This document shows, piece by piece, positions 1 through 8,219 of a stretch of 15,935 nucleotides of DNA; positions within the stretch are counted from its first letter, which is position 1; each line of letters begins with the position of its first letter. Position numbers and translations under genes: made by a program. The notes beneath the pieces were generated by a model that was given only the letters and a program-made list of their open reading frames with translations, had not been told where the DNA came from and did no database searches. Source of the DNA: Symbiodinium natans (lineage: Eukaryota > Sar > Dinophyceae > Suessiales > Symbiodiniaceae); NCBI GenBank assembly GCA_905221605.1, contig CAJNDS010002465.1:394001-409935 (forward strand). The letters are read 5' to 3'.

Positions 1-81
1 GGTTTTCGGGCTTAAGGCTTTTCATATTAGGTCTTCAGGTTGTGGAGCCCTAAACCCTCCACCCTGCTGATCGTTTTTGCT

Positions 82-114
82 GGTTTAGGGTTTAGGGTTT
101 AGGGTTTAGGGTTG
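82..114 (+). repeat. TTTAGGG array, about 4 units
   Basis: Four consecutive TTTAGGG units at the window start, downstream of the last exon of the 146-1458 model. Confidence 0.9.
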
Positions 115-145
115 AAGCCTCGAGGTACGGGCTTATAAGACAAAC

Positions 146-1458
146 CCCAGGTGGCTGTCTGATTGCAGGGCTCCGGGGTTGAGATCTTCCTTTGGGCAGT
201 AGAACCCCTGGTTTAAGGATGATTATGGCTGGGATCCCCTTTAGGGTATCTTTTGGGGTATGGGAACAAGGATGTTCCAATGTTTTGGAGTGTACTGTAA
301 ACGCTAAAACCAAACCATGTACATAGGATCTGGTTTGGGGGTCTAGAGTCCACGTAGGGCCTGCGGGGTTAGTTGGGGATCGATGAAGAAAGGATTTCCA
401 GGCTGATTGCACCAGAGGAAATCATGTTGTCCGTGCTGCTGGAGAATCAAGCATGCTGGAGTCTCCGAGCATCAGCGGGTTTAGGCTTTAGGGTTCAGGA
501 TTTAGGGTTTAGGATTTAGAGTTTAGGGTTTTGGATTTAGGATTTAGGGATTAGGAACTAGGGTTCAGGGGTAGGGTAGGACCCTAAATGCCCTCCATCC
601 GCCCCCCTGTCGAGAACCGCCAAGCGGCAGCGTCTTTCGAAGAACGTTGAGCTCACAGATGTCCAAAGACAGGATGGGCGTCCTCAGTACTTATGCCCTG
701 AACCCAAAAGAACCTACAGCCCAAAACCAACAAAGAAAGAGCCTGAAGCCCTAAAAACCCTAAAGCCTTAGAGTCCTCCGACTTCTTTGCGGCGCTGTAG
801 CTGTGTGATCAGGGGCTTATTTATATGGCGTACTTTCGAGGAAGTTGATCCCTCATAACCCCCAAGCCCTGAACTCCTACAACCCTAAGCCGCAACCCTA
901 AAGCCTTAGCTCTAAACCTACAATAAACCCTAAACCCTAAACCCTAAACCCTAAACCCTAAACTCTAAATCCTGAACTCTAAACCCTAAACCCAAAGGCC
1001 TCTTGGGACTGCAGCGGGGTGTCTGGATTCGCTCGTTGTACCAACTCTCGCGATCGGGCTCCTGTTTCAGGCTCGGCGTTTCTTTTGGAGGTGGGTAATA
1101 TAGGGGTCGGAATAATTACTCAGAGTATTCCCTTATGGTTCCTATATAAATATACTATAATAACCACCAAAACCCTATTCTAATGATTAAGGCGACTATA
1201 GTATTTAAGGTTTAGGGTCTGGCGTTGCTTCATGAGCTGCATGATCAGAAACCCTACTCTGCGCAGGGAATGAGGGAATTTGGTCCCTTAGATCCCACTT
1301 TTTCGACCCCGTTAAGGCATTCTATAAGGCACATTAGGAAACTCCTAGACCCGAAACCGTAATTTGGCCGTGGGTTTGGAAGGCGCGTCCAAGACAAGCC
1401 GCACGCCTCGAAGTCTCTGACGAATGTCCAGGTGGTCAGGCAAACCTTGAGGGGAAGG
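146..1458 (-). CDS. Seven-exon coding model, product unknown (partial)
   Basis: Proposed exons in transcript order: 1458-1358, 1258-1224, 1081-992, 794-767, 682-618, 455-361, 207-146. All six joins agree in phase. Donors are GTTTCGG, GCCAGA, GTTTAGGG, GCTTTAGG, GTTCTCG and GCCCTACG; acceptors end CGCAG, AAAAG, CTACAG, CTGAG, CTCCAG and ACCAG. Readable pieces: LPDHLDIRQRLRGVRLVLDA, VGFLIMQLMKQ, KQEPDRESWYNERIQTP, SLDICELNVLRKTLPLG, GQHDFLWCNQPGNPFFIDPQ and GFYCPKEDLNPGALQSDSHL. Introns are 84-197 bases. The 795-991 intron is largely telomere-like repeat and starts in register with it. After the last exon GTTTGTC follows, so the gene continues out of the window. I do not recognise a family. This is the best-supported gene in the window, because independent phase agreement over six introns is unlikely by chance. 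Confidence 0.57.
480..571 (+). repeat. Degenerate TTTAGGG block
   Basis: Units have drifted to GGATTTAG, GAGTTTAG and GGGTTCAG, consistent with an old insertion. It lies in the proposed 456-617 intron. Confidence 0.7.
923..991 (-). repeat. CCCTAAA array used as intron 5' end
   Basis: CCCTAAA units on the plus strand read TTTAGGG in the minus-strand transcript. The array begins in register with the GTTTAGGG donor of the exon at 992. Confidence 0.85.
1147..1211. repeat. AT-rich imperfect hairpin inside an intron
   Basis: AAATATACTATAATAACC pairs partly with GCGACTATAGTATTTAAGG about 25 bases later. It lies in the proposed 1082-1223 intron and could be a decayed inverted-repeat element. Confidence 0.25.
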
Positions 1459-1468
1459 CTCCGAGTTC

Positions 1469-1653
1469 CATGGGTTCCCCTACTACTCCCCTCTATACTA
1501 CCCCCCTAGGTTCCCCCCCTGAACCCCTAAATAGCCTTAACTACGGGGGGGAACCTCGGGGGGGGGGGTGGGGGGGGCAGGGGAACCCATGATAAACCCC
1601 AAAATCCTAAACCCTAAACCCTAAACCCTAGGGGGGCAGTAGGGAAACCCATG
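1469..1653. mobile_element. C/G-rich fold-back element with duplicated end
   Basis: CATGGGTTCCCC at 1469 pairs with GGGGAACCCATG ending at 1591, and inner GGTTCCCCCCC pairs with GGGGGGGAACC. After a short CCCTAAA block (about 1603-1630) a third end-like copy follows (GGGGGGCAGTAGGGAAACCC, from 1631). Only one copy is seen in the window, so element status is inferred from structure. Confidence 0.5.
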
Positions 1654-1990
1654 AGAGTTAGGGGGAATTCCGCTGCCCTACACCCTAGGCTCTCTGAAGC
1701 ACAAAAGCGGGGGCGCAAGATCCTGAAACCACGAAGGCTCCAGGCCCTAAACCCTAAACCCTAAACCCTAAACCCTAAACCTTAAACCATACCCCTGAGT
1801 CGCTAAACCTTGAAACGGGAACTTGAAGAAAGGCGGGACACGTAGGCCAGGAAGGATGTCAGGATCAGCAGCCAAACCTTAGCTTAGGGTTTGGAGCTTT
1901 GGGGTTCTGCTAGGGTTTAGGGTTTAGGGTTTAGGGTTTAGGGTTTAGGGTTTGGGGTTTGGGGTTTAGGGTTTAGGGTTTAGGGTTCAG
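1603..1990. repeat. Short telomere-like blocks in both orientations
   Basis: CCCTAAA at 1603-1630 and 1744-1784 and TTTAGGG at 1911-1988, with TTTGGGG units inside the last. The unique spacers (1655-1740, 1790-1890) show no convincing exon. Confidence 0.8.
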
Positions 1991-2094
1991 GGTACGCCCT
2001 AAACACCAAACACGCACTACTCCCAACCATGAAAGTCTACACACCTGCATACATCCCGAAGCCGGAACACCCTTAACTGCGAAAAACGCACAAG

Positions 2095-2360
2095 TCACAA
2101 GCCCCAAACCCGCAAACCCCTTAAGCCCTCAAACCCAAAAACCCTCAAACCGTAACACCCCTACAACCCCTCAAACCCTAAAAAACGTAAATCCTAAACC
2201 CTCAAACCCTAAACCTCTAAAACCCCCAAACCCTAAACCCTCAACCCCTAAAACCCTGAAACCATCTCACCTCTCAAAACCCTCAAGCCTGAAATCCCTC
2301 AGTCAAAGCCCCCTAAACCCCTCAAACTCCTCAAACCTCCAACGCCAACCCTAAACCTTT
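2095..2360 (-). repeat. Degenerate CCCTAAA region
   Basis: About 265 bases of drifted units, many CCCTCAAA or CCCCAAA. I see no gene in it. Confidence 0.7.
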
Positions 2361-2491
2361 TGGGGCTGAGGGTTTTACGGTCGAGGGTTTCGAGTGAGGT
2401 TGGCTTTCCTGGGTTTAGGGTTTAGGCTTTCGGGCTTGAATGGGTTTAGGGGTTTGGGGTTGTTCCTCCGCCTGCGCATCCCACAAGAAAG

Positions 2492-2602
2492 CTCATTGAC
2501 GGTCAGGGCTTTGTGGTCTTCTGGTCTTCAAGGCCTTCATGGACTCTTGTGGATGGAGGGACTCTGAACACTACGCCCTCGATCCCGCAGGTTAAAGGGT
2601 AG
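2492..2602 (-). CDS. Possible exon island, frame undecided
   Basis: Minus readings EGVVFRVPPSTRVHEGLEDQ and, after GTGTTCAG, SLHPQESMKALKTRRPQSPD are both open. A plus-strand frame of 46 codons also covers it. TTTAGGG-like repeat lies on both sides. Confidence 0.22.
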
Positions 2603-3175
2603 CCACAAGTGGGTTTAGGTTTCGGGGTTCAGGGTCCAGGGTTTAGGGTTTAGGGCTACGGTTCACATCAGCCTCTTACACAGACGATATTGGGCTTACA
2701 TAAGCCTCTTTGCCTCCACCCAAGAGCAACCTAGAGAATTGACAGGGTGTCTTTCTTCTCAGCTTAAGGGCTTATCAGTGAACCTCAACAGCTCCCCACC
2801 CCGCCTTCTCCCCCCCAGTCCTAGATAATCGCGGCTCAGAGTTCGGGGGTTCTCTTAGCCACGGCTTGGCTTTGTAAACTAGGCTTTGTAAACTACTTAG
2901 GGCTCCCTACACCCTAAACCCTAGCGAGCCACTTAGGGTCTAAAAGTCAAGTAGCTTCTTAAAAACAACGGCACGAAGCGCATACCAGGGCACTAAGTGT
3001 TTTACAAGGGGATGAGGGGAAACTACCCACCAGAAATGGGCCTATGGGCTGAGCTTCGGAATGTCGGGTTTAGGGTTAAAGGCTTCAGGCTCAGGGAGCT
3101 TAGAAAAGCAAGATGGTTGTAACTTATATATTATCAGGTCATCCTCTGAAACTCTCGAAAATTGCTGCAGGCGTT
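2603..3175. other. Region with no confident gene
   Basis: Short TTTAGGG patches (2630-2655, 3063-3078), the possible fold-back element and unique sequence. No exon with clean boundaries was found. Confidence 0.4.
2868..3009. mobile_element. Possible degenerate fold-back element
   Basis: CTTTGTAAACTACTTAGGG (from 2884) roughly pairs with CACTAAGTGTTTTACAAGG (2991-3009). GGCTTTGTAAACT is directly repeated at 2868 and 2882, and a small telomere-like patch lies inside. Size and layout resemble the other families, but pairing is imperfect. Confidence 0.35.
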
Positions 3176-3225
3176 TACAACCTTACCAAAAGTTTGCTTG
3201 CTAAGTTGCCACGGTTCATGAATCC

Positions 3226-3363
3226 ATGAACCCCCCAAAAACACAGCCGGGGCACTGCGGTAGCGCACTTCGCATCGTTGGGATTCTGGAAGGAGGACCA
3301 TTTCGGAGGCAGCATCTTAGGGCGCCCTGGGCCATGCGGCCTACTGGTCCAAGTACCTATCAA
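3226..3363 (-). CDS. Possible exon island, frame undecided
   Basis: This unique island is open in two minus frames (RPKMLPPKWSSFQNPNDAK and RMAQGALRCCLRNGPPSRIP) and in one plus frame. Acceptors GGACCAG and GCCCAG are present. The coding strand cannot be proven from the sequence; minus is chosen for consistency with neighbours. Confidence 0.22.
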
Positions 3364-3439
3364 GAAAAAGACCGGGTTCAGGGTTTTGGGCTTCGAGCAA
3401 AAACTAGGGTCTACAAATTAAAAAGTTTAAAAGCATGAA

Positions 3440-3600
3440 TGAATATGTATGTATGTATGTAATGTATGTATGTATGTATATATATATATATATATATATC
3501 ATGTATATATATACTTTGTAGCGCAAGCCCTGAACCCAAACTGGATAAATTGGCATGATTCGTCACATATATATATATATATACATGTATATGTATACAC
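3440..3600. repeat. TATG and AT microsatellites
   Basis: (GTAT)n then (AT)n at 3443-3512 and a second (AT)n at 3566-3598, separated by unique sequence. Open frames across it are simple-repeat translation. From 3600 to 3800 no confident feature is seen. Confidence 0.9.
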
Positions 3601-3979
3601 ACGAGTCCCACAGTGGACGCTCGCATGAGACAAACCCCCCCTCCCCATATATAGGTACTTGGACCTTTTGCTTTATGTAGAACAGCACTACGGTTGCTGG
3701 AAGGCCTGGAATTGAGAACTGCGTGCACGCGCGCAGACATGTCATCGACTTGGGGGGGTGATGTTGGGTGTAGAGCTGTAAGGGATGGAGCAGCCTGAAA
3801 TGTAGGGTTTAGGGTTTAGGGTGAAGCCCACAAGCAAAAAACTCCCAGCCCTGATAGGCCCCAAAAGAAGTTTTCCAGGGCCTAAAAAGCCTTTCAGTTG
3901 GCCAGGGCAGCCCTACGCCCCAAACCCCAACATTCTCAAAACCTCGAACCCCCAGGGCATAGGCTTTGAAGGCATGGGG

Positions 3980-4045
3980 TTTGACGGCTTAGAGGTCCGG
4001 AGGTTCAGTGGCGAAGTGGTCCAGGGTTTGTTGGTCTATGAATGG
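3980..4045 (-). CDS. Possible exon
   Basis: Two minus-strand readings compete: TNKPWTTSPLNLRTSK after CATTCATAG (phase 0, fitting the exit of the 4136-4261 exon) and PFIDQQTLDHFATEPPDL after GGTCCAG. Only one can be used. The plus-strand open frame 3821-4072 overlaps and is mostly repeat-derived. Confidence 0.25.
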
Positions 4046-4060
4046 GTCTGGACCCCGGAC

Positions 4061-4134
4061 TCTAAACCCTAAACCCTAGACCCGAAACCCTAAACCCTAA
4101 ACCCTAAACCCTAAACCCTAAACCCTAAACCCTG
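4061..4134 (-). repeat. CCCTAAA array, about 9 units
   Basis: Lies just downstream in the transcript of the 4136 exon, whose donor region reads GCAGGGTTTAGGG. Confidence 0.9.
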
Positions 4135-4135
4135 C

Positions 4136-5502
4136 CTGCAGAGGTTCATGGGGATTCTGCGCTCTCAACACGCCCTGACGTTCTGACACTGCACGCTTTT
4201 CGCGCTCATGGAACAGCGTCGGCCCCTTTAGCGAGGAGCGGCGCTCGCTCTGGAATGGCGCCTCAGGGCACTAAACCCCAAACCCCAAACCCCAAACCCC
4301 AAACCCCAAACCCTAAACCCTAAACCCCAAACCCCAAACCCTAAACCCTAAACCCTAAGCCCTAACAGGCCTGTAGGTTGTTGTTTGAGGGGTGTATAAG
4401 GGGCTTTAAGGGCTCTTGTCAGGGTTTGAGGGTCTCGGGACTTCGGGATTAGGGTTAGGGTTCAGGGTTTAGGTAGGCCCTCAGCCCTGAAGCCCTAAAG
4501 CCCTAGACCCTTACCCAAGATACCTCTATCATACATACCTGATCTATAGAGTCCCTCATACGCGGGATACCTCTGCTATCTATATTCTTGGAGGTTCATG
4601 GTACTTCTGCACCAATTATAACTGCACTTATAACTGTACTTAGAACCATGTTAGGGCACTTCAGGGGCTTATAAGTGCGTTATAAGTACAGTGATAGTTG
4701 GTGAATCAGTGCCATGAACCTCCAAGTACCTCATTCCAACCGCAGGCGCCCGAAGTAGGGTTTAGGGTTTAGGGTTTAGGGTTTAGGGTTTAGAGTTTAG
4801 GGTTTAGGGTTTAGGATTCAGGGTTCAGGGCCCTGATTAGCGCCCTCCCACATTGCCAGGCCGTTGTTTGAGAGAAGACGACGCCTGTCCGAGGTTTGGG
4901 CTTCGGGTTGAAGGTCAGTGTAGGGTAAAGGGTTTCGGGTGCAGGGTTGAGGAGGTTTAGGGTTTAAGGGGGGTTTAGGGCTAAAGCCGAGGAACCTCAA
5001 ACCCAAAACGCATGGATCCAGCCAAGGAGCCTAGCCCCAAAAGCGGCACGTGCAACGCGAAGCGGTAGCTATTGCCTCAGCTGGGAAGATGTTGGGTGTG
5101 GGGTGAAGGTCGTTTAGGGTTTAGGGTTTAGGGTTTAGCGTTTAGGGTTTAGGGTTTCGGGCTTCGGGCTTCGGGTTTCTACAAGTCAAGTATCCTAGGG
5201 TTTAGGGTTTAGCGTTTAGGGTTTAGGGTTTCGGGCTTCGGGTTTCTACAAGTCAAGTATCCTAAGCTGCACAGGTAGCATCGAGGAGTGGTCCCAAACA
5301 GAAGCAACGAGCAAGGAATCTCGAAAAAACACGCAGACTTGGTAGCCCAGTAACCTTCCTATAATCAGGGCTTAGGGTTAAGTGTTTAGGGTTAACCCTT
5401 GTATGGGGTCGGTTACTTTATAAGGGAACCTTGAACCAACAACAACGGAAAGGGCACCGCGGGGCTACCCAGCAGAGGTGTCTTAGGGCAGCTGAGGAAT
5501 TT
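4136..5502 (-). CDS. Exon run interrupted by two introners
   Basis: Proposed exons in transcript order: 5502-5474, 5337-5271, 4884-4842, an end at 4730, 4586-4539 and 4261-4136. Readable pieces are NSSAALRHL, FFRDSLLVASVWDHSSM, RRLLSNNGLAMWEG, SGACGWNE, NIDSRGIPRMRDSIDQ and PTLFHEREKRAVSERQGVL. Phase agrees across 5474/5337 (family-2 element as GC-AG intron), 5271/4884 (GC-AG), 4730/4586 (family-1 element as GT-AG intron) and 4539/4261 (GTATGTATG donor). The last exon is 42 codons, basic and charged, and leaves at CAG before GCAGGG. Weak point: upstream of the 4730 end the sense strand is CCCTAAA array with no AG acceptor, so that exon may be interrupted by telomere-like DNA. Product unknown. 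Confidence 0.47.
4271..4364 (-). repeat. Mixed CCCCAAA / CCCTAAA array
   Basis: Six or more consecutive CCCCAAA units pass into CCCTAAA, back to CCCCAAA and again to CCCTAAA, so the variant is locally homogenised. It lies in the proposed 4262-4538 intron. Confidence 0.88.
4587..4726 (-). mobile_element. Family-1 inverted-repeat element, copy 1
   Basis: A 140-base element with a perfect 15-base terminal repeat, CTTGGAGGTTCATGG at 4587 and its complement ending at 4726. The arms continue as an imperfect stem (CACCAATTAT against ATAGTTGGTG; TATAAGTAC-type blocks), so the whole unit folds into a hairpin. There is no coding capacity, which suggests a MITE. It coincides with a proposed minus-strand GT-AG intron (4587-4729). 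No clear target duplication. Confidence 0.8.
4756..4832 (+). repeat. TTTAGGG array
   Basis: Nine to ten units, some TTTAGAG or TTCAGGG. It abuts the proposed exon end at 4730 and leaves no visible acceptor for it. Confidence 0.88.
5123..5263 (+). repeat. Tandem duplication of a telomere-like composite unit
   Basis: Copy 1 (5123-5196, 74 bases) and copy 2 (5197-5263, 67 bases) share a TTTAGGG run, a TTTAGCG variant, TTCGGGC units and the unique tail TCTACAAGTCAAGTATCCT. They differ by one TTCGGGC unit. Confidence 0.85.
5338..5472 (-). mobile_element. Family-2 inverted-repeat element, copy 1, with CAGA target duplication
   Basis: It begins CTTGGTAGCCCAGTA and ends GGGGCTACCCAG. CAGA is repeated directly at 5334-5337 and 5473-5476. 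Compared with copy 2 it has an extra telomere-like stretch near 5367-5392. The core TATAAGGGAACC and GAACCA is shared with copy 2. Removing the element and one CAGA restores an open minus-strand reading. Confidence 0.8.
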
Positions 5503-5573
5503 CTGAACTTGTGTGGTCAATTCCACACCCCAACCCCTAAACCTCAAACCCTGGCCGGCCCCTTGCATACCAA

Positions 5574-5640
5574 ACGGTTTAGGGTTTAAGGTTTGGGGTT
5601 TAAGAATAGAGTTTAGGGTTGAGGGTTTAGGGTTTGGTGA
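5574..5640 (+). repeat. Degenerate TTTAGGG block
   Basis: Drifted units (TTTAAGG, TTTGGGG, TTGAGGG), upstream in the transcript of the 5502 exon. Confidence 0.7.
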
Positions 5641-5648
5641 ATTCAAGC

Positions 5649-5702
5649 ACGGTCCAGGTCAGTCTTTCCAGCAAGTCCGCTCAAGAGCCCGTCCAGAGCC
5701 CA
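5649..5702 (-). CDS. Possible small exon
   Basis: The segment after GAAACAG reads CWALDGLLSGLAGKTDLDRA to an in-frame TGA; GTGCTTG just before that stop could be a donor. It is a unique island between telomere-like blocks. Low confidence. Confidence 0.22.
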
Positions 5703-5735
5703 ACATGGGCTCTGTTTCGGGTCCCCCCCTAAAGC

Positions 5736-5836
5736 CTAAACCGAAAAAGAACCCTAAACCGAAAAAAACCTTAAACCGACAAAAACCCTAAACCCTAAAC
5801 CCTAAACCCTAAACCCTAAACCCTAAACCCTGAACC
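5736..5836 (-). repeat. CCCTAAA array with AAACCGAAAA variants
   Basis: An irregular A-rich start (CCGAAAAAGAACCCTAAA) passes into about eight regular units. Confidence 0.82.
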
Positions 5837-5934
5837 CACGCGGCCTAAGACCCTAAACCTAAACCCTTCTGGGGCAGGCTTCGGATGCCAGGCTCGAATG
5901 GGAGGGCGCACAAGGTCTAACGGCTGACAGGGTG

Positions 5935-6235
5935 GGTTTAGGGTTTCGGGTTTAGGGTTTAGAGGTTAGGGGCTATAGGCTATAGGGGCTAGGGGCTAGG
6001 GTTAACCCTACGTAAACCCTACACCCCTAAAAATCCTTACAAATGCCTGTTCAACTTCCGGAACAAGTTGGCTCCTGCCCACGTTTGCGGTTTAGGACTT
6101 AGGTGTTTTGGGTTTAAGTGATTAGGAATGTTGGGTTTAGGATTTAGGGTTTAGGTGACAGGTTTGGGGTTTAGGTGATACGGGTTTTAGGGGCTCGGGG
6201 TTTAGGTGTTTAGGGCTTAGGTGTTCTGTTCGTCA
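5935..6235 (+). repeat. Degenerate TTTAGGG region
   Basis: Scattered TTTAGGG, GGGGCTA and TTTAGGTG units; I see no exon with good limits in it. Confidence 0.6.
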
Positions 6236-6339
6236 GTCAGCAAGGCAGAATTAGGCTCTAAGATTTACGGTCTAGGAAAACCACCTGAGCTTTCAAAAAC
6301 GTCCTAAACCCTAAGCACCCTACGTCCTTCGAAGTCTCA

Positions 6340-6435
6340 ACCCTAAACCCTAAACCCTAAGCCCTAAGCCCTAAGCCCTAAGCCCTAAGCCCTAAACCCT
6401 AAACCCTAAACCCTAAACCCTAAACCCTAAACCCC
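6340..6435 (-). repeat. CCCTAAA array with homogeneous CCCTAAG block
   Basis: About five consecutive CCCTAAG units (6355-6390) sit inside CCCTAAA units. The array abuts the donor of the 6438-6537 exon. Confidence 0.88.
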
Positions 6436-6437
6436 AC

Positions 6438-6537
6438 CCAGGCGCGCTCAATCACGGGGAAGAGCACCGCCACCAGCTTGAACAGCGCCGTCGCTGAAGC
6501 CAGCTTGCTTAGCCACCGGAGGGTCTCCGTCCTTGAG
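6438..6537 (-). CDS. Internal exon, 100 bases
   Basis: It lies between TTCCTGACAG and GTGGGGTTTAGGG. The preferred frame reads WLSKLASATALFKLVAVLFP, is hydrophobic, and has about 85% G/C at codon position 3. A competing frame (DGDPPVAKQAGFSDGAV) enters in phase 0, which would match the 6992-7042 exon directly. CCCTAAA blocks, TTTAGGG in the transcript, lie on both sides. Product unknown. Confidence 0.43.
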
Positions 6538-6562
6538 CTGTCAGGAACTCGACAGGGTTCAG

Positions 6563-6605
6563 CCCTAAACCCTAAACCCTAAACCCTAAACCCTAAACCC
6601 TAAAC
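6563..6605 (-). repeat. CCCTAAA array, about 6 units
   Basis: Perfect units upstream in the transcript of the 6438-6537 exon. Confidence 0.9.
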
Positions 6606-6769
6606 GGATATATTCCTGGTTTTAAGGTTGTAGCAGGGTTCGTTTTGTGGTTTTGAGGCTTTAAAGTTTATGGTCCGGAGTAGCCTAACCCTTCAATATT
6701 GTCGGTGGTCCGATCGAGGGAGTTCATCTAAAAATGGCTCTTTTGGGCAAGGGTCACATAGCTAAGGAA

Positions 6770-6825
6770 CCCTAAACCCTAAACCCTAAACCCTAAACCC
6801 TAAACCCTAAACCCTAAACCCCAAA
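6770..6825 (-). repeat. CCCTAAA array, about 7 units
   Basis: Perfect units, followed by a short inverted TTTAGGG patch at 6840. Confidence 0.9.
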
Positions 6826-6870
6826 AGGCAGGATGGGTCTAGGGTTTAGGGCTTTGGGTCTGGCGTTTGT

Positions 6871-6901
<31 letters not shown>
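6871..6901 (+). repeat. G31 homopolymer
   Basis: Thirty-one consecutive G, inside a proposed intron next to telomere-like DNA. The length may be affected by sequencing error. Confidence 0.85.
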
Positions 6902-6903
<2 letters not shown>

Positions 6904-6991
6904 CGGGTTTGTTGTCGGAGGTTAGGGCTGGGAGTTTTTGAATTTTGAAGTTTAGGGGTCTCGGATCTGATGCGAACCCGAAACCCCAAAC

Positions 6992-7042
6992 CCGACTGTC
7001 GAGCGGCACGATGTCGTTCGAGAAGCGGCTGACCGCCACCAG
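6992..7042 (-). CDS. Internal exon, 17 codons, phase 0/0
   Basis: It lies between CCTCACAG and GTTTGGGG and reads LVAVSRFSNDIVPLDSR with nearly every codon ending in G or C. The donor merges directly into telomere-like repeat. The stretch CTGGTGGCGGT recurs in the exon at 6438-6537, in the same frame (LVAV). Product unknown. Confidence 0.47.
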
Positions 7043-7197
7043 CTGTGAGGGCACTGGCATGTCCAGTTTCAGATTGTACCTTTTAGGAGTTCGGGGTTTG
7101 GGGCTTAGGGTTACACCCTAAACCCCAAACTATAGAAACCCTACACCCCAAACCCTGAATGCCCTGAGAGACCCCTTCTGTTGAGGGTTTAGGGTTT

Positions 7198-7244
7198 ACG
7201 TCTCAGGGACTGCAGGAGGGACCAGTGTATGGGACCCCACATTT
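7198..7244 (-). CDS. Possible small exon
   Basis: The reading MWGPIHWSLLQSLRR is open, contains an internal CTCCTGCAG that could be an acceptor and ends near GTAAACC. Limits are approximate. Confidence 0.2.
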
Positions 7245-7526
7245 TGGGCTACTTTTAGGTCTAGGGTTTAGGGTCTAGGGACTTCGGACTACTTTTACAT
7301 AAAGCTTCTCAAAACATGTACGGTAATAGGACTAAGGACCCCATAAGCCCCTCTCCCTAATCCCTTAACCCTAAACGCTAGATCCTAGTCCCTCGACCTT
7401 AAACCCTAATCCCTTAACCAAAAACCCTACTCCCTCAACCGTTATGGTTTAGGGTGCCCCTCCGGATGACTGTGCCACAGCGACGCTGAAGGTTTAGGAG
7501 TTTAGGGTTTGGGGTTTGGGCTTGAC

Positions 7527-7565
7527 CGCCACATCATGACCGTGCCGCCTCAAATGTTCTGAGAA
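7527..7565 (-). CDS. Candidate 13-codon exon, phase 0/0
   Basis: A pyrimidine-rich tract ending AAGTTCAG is followed by FSEHLRRHGHDVA and then GTCAAG. Both ends fit the splice pattern of neighbouring exons. It is too short for a family call. Confidence 0.35.
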
Positions 7566-7646
7566 CTGAACTTGACAAGGGCAGAAGGGCCAAACTCCAG
7601 TCCAAAAGACGAAACTCCATCCCCCGTAATCCCTACCTAAACCCTA

Positions 7647-7666
7647 CCCCCCCCCCCCCCCCCCCC
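7647..7666 (+). repeat. C20 homopolymer
   Basis: Twenty consecutive C; it reads as a G run on the minus strand, like a stretched GGG of the telomere unit. Confidence 0.85.
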
Positions 7667-8215
7667 AAATCCTAAACCTCAAACTGTGTGGTTGGAGCCC
7701 TATAGGGCTTGAGGGTGTAGGGTTTATCCCGAAGCCCGAAACTCTAAACCCCCTGAGCCCTGAACACCCCTGAAACCATGAATCTGAGGGTTTAAGGTTC
7801 AGGGTTCGCAGTTAAGGGCTGAAACCCCATAGACCCTTACAAAACCCCATAAAGGCCGTAAGCCGTATAAAGCCCTGACATGTATATGTGTGAAGCCCCA
7901 ACCCTAGACCTTATATGCAAAAAACCCTACGATCCACTTCAATCCAATACGCCGTACAACGCAACGGCAGCCGCAACCCCCAAAAAAAACCCTTAACGCC
8001 CAAGGGTTCGGGATCCTTGAACCCGAAACCCTGAACCCTGAGCCGGTAAGATTGAAGCCTGAACCTTAAGGTTTGGGTAGGTTGAAGGGGCTTAGGTTCT
8101 AGGGCCTAGCAGGGTACTGCGGTTCGGGTTATGATTGGGTTTCGAGGTATCGGGCTTAGCGTTTAGAGCCTTGGGGTTTAGGGATTAGGGTGATTTAAAC
8201 CCCTAAGCCCTGCTA
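7667..8215. other. Degenerate telomere-like DNA, no confident gene
   Basis: Many isolated CCCTAAA-like and TTTAGGG-like words in both orientations within unique DNA. No exon with clean splice sites was found. Confidence 0.4.
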
Positions 8216-8219
8216 GGAC

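Noticed and set aside
92-412. 106-codon ATG open frame on the minus strand
   Set aside because: It spans two better-supported exons in another frame and ends in telomere-like sequence; its peptide is partly repeat translation.
3440-3600. TATA-box promoter
   Set aside because: The TATATA strings are microsatellite; no start site or downstream gene in the right place supports a promoter.
6839-7060. 73-codon minus-strand open frame with polyproline
   Set aside because: The polyproline is the G31 run; only the first part corresponds to the 6992-7042 exon.
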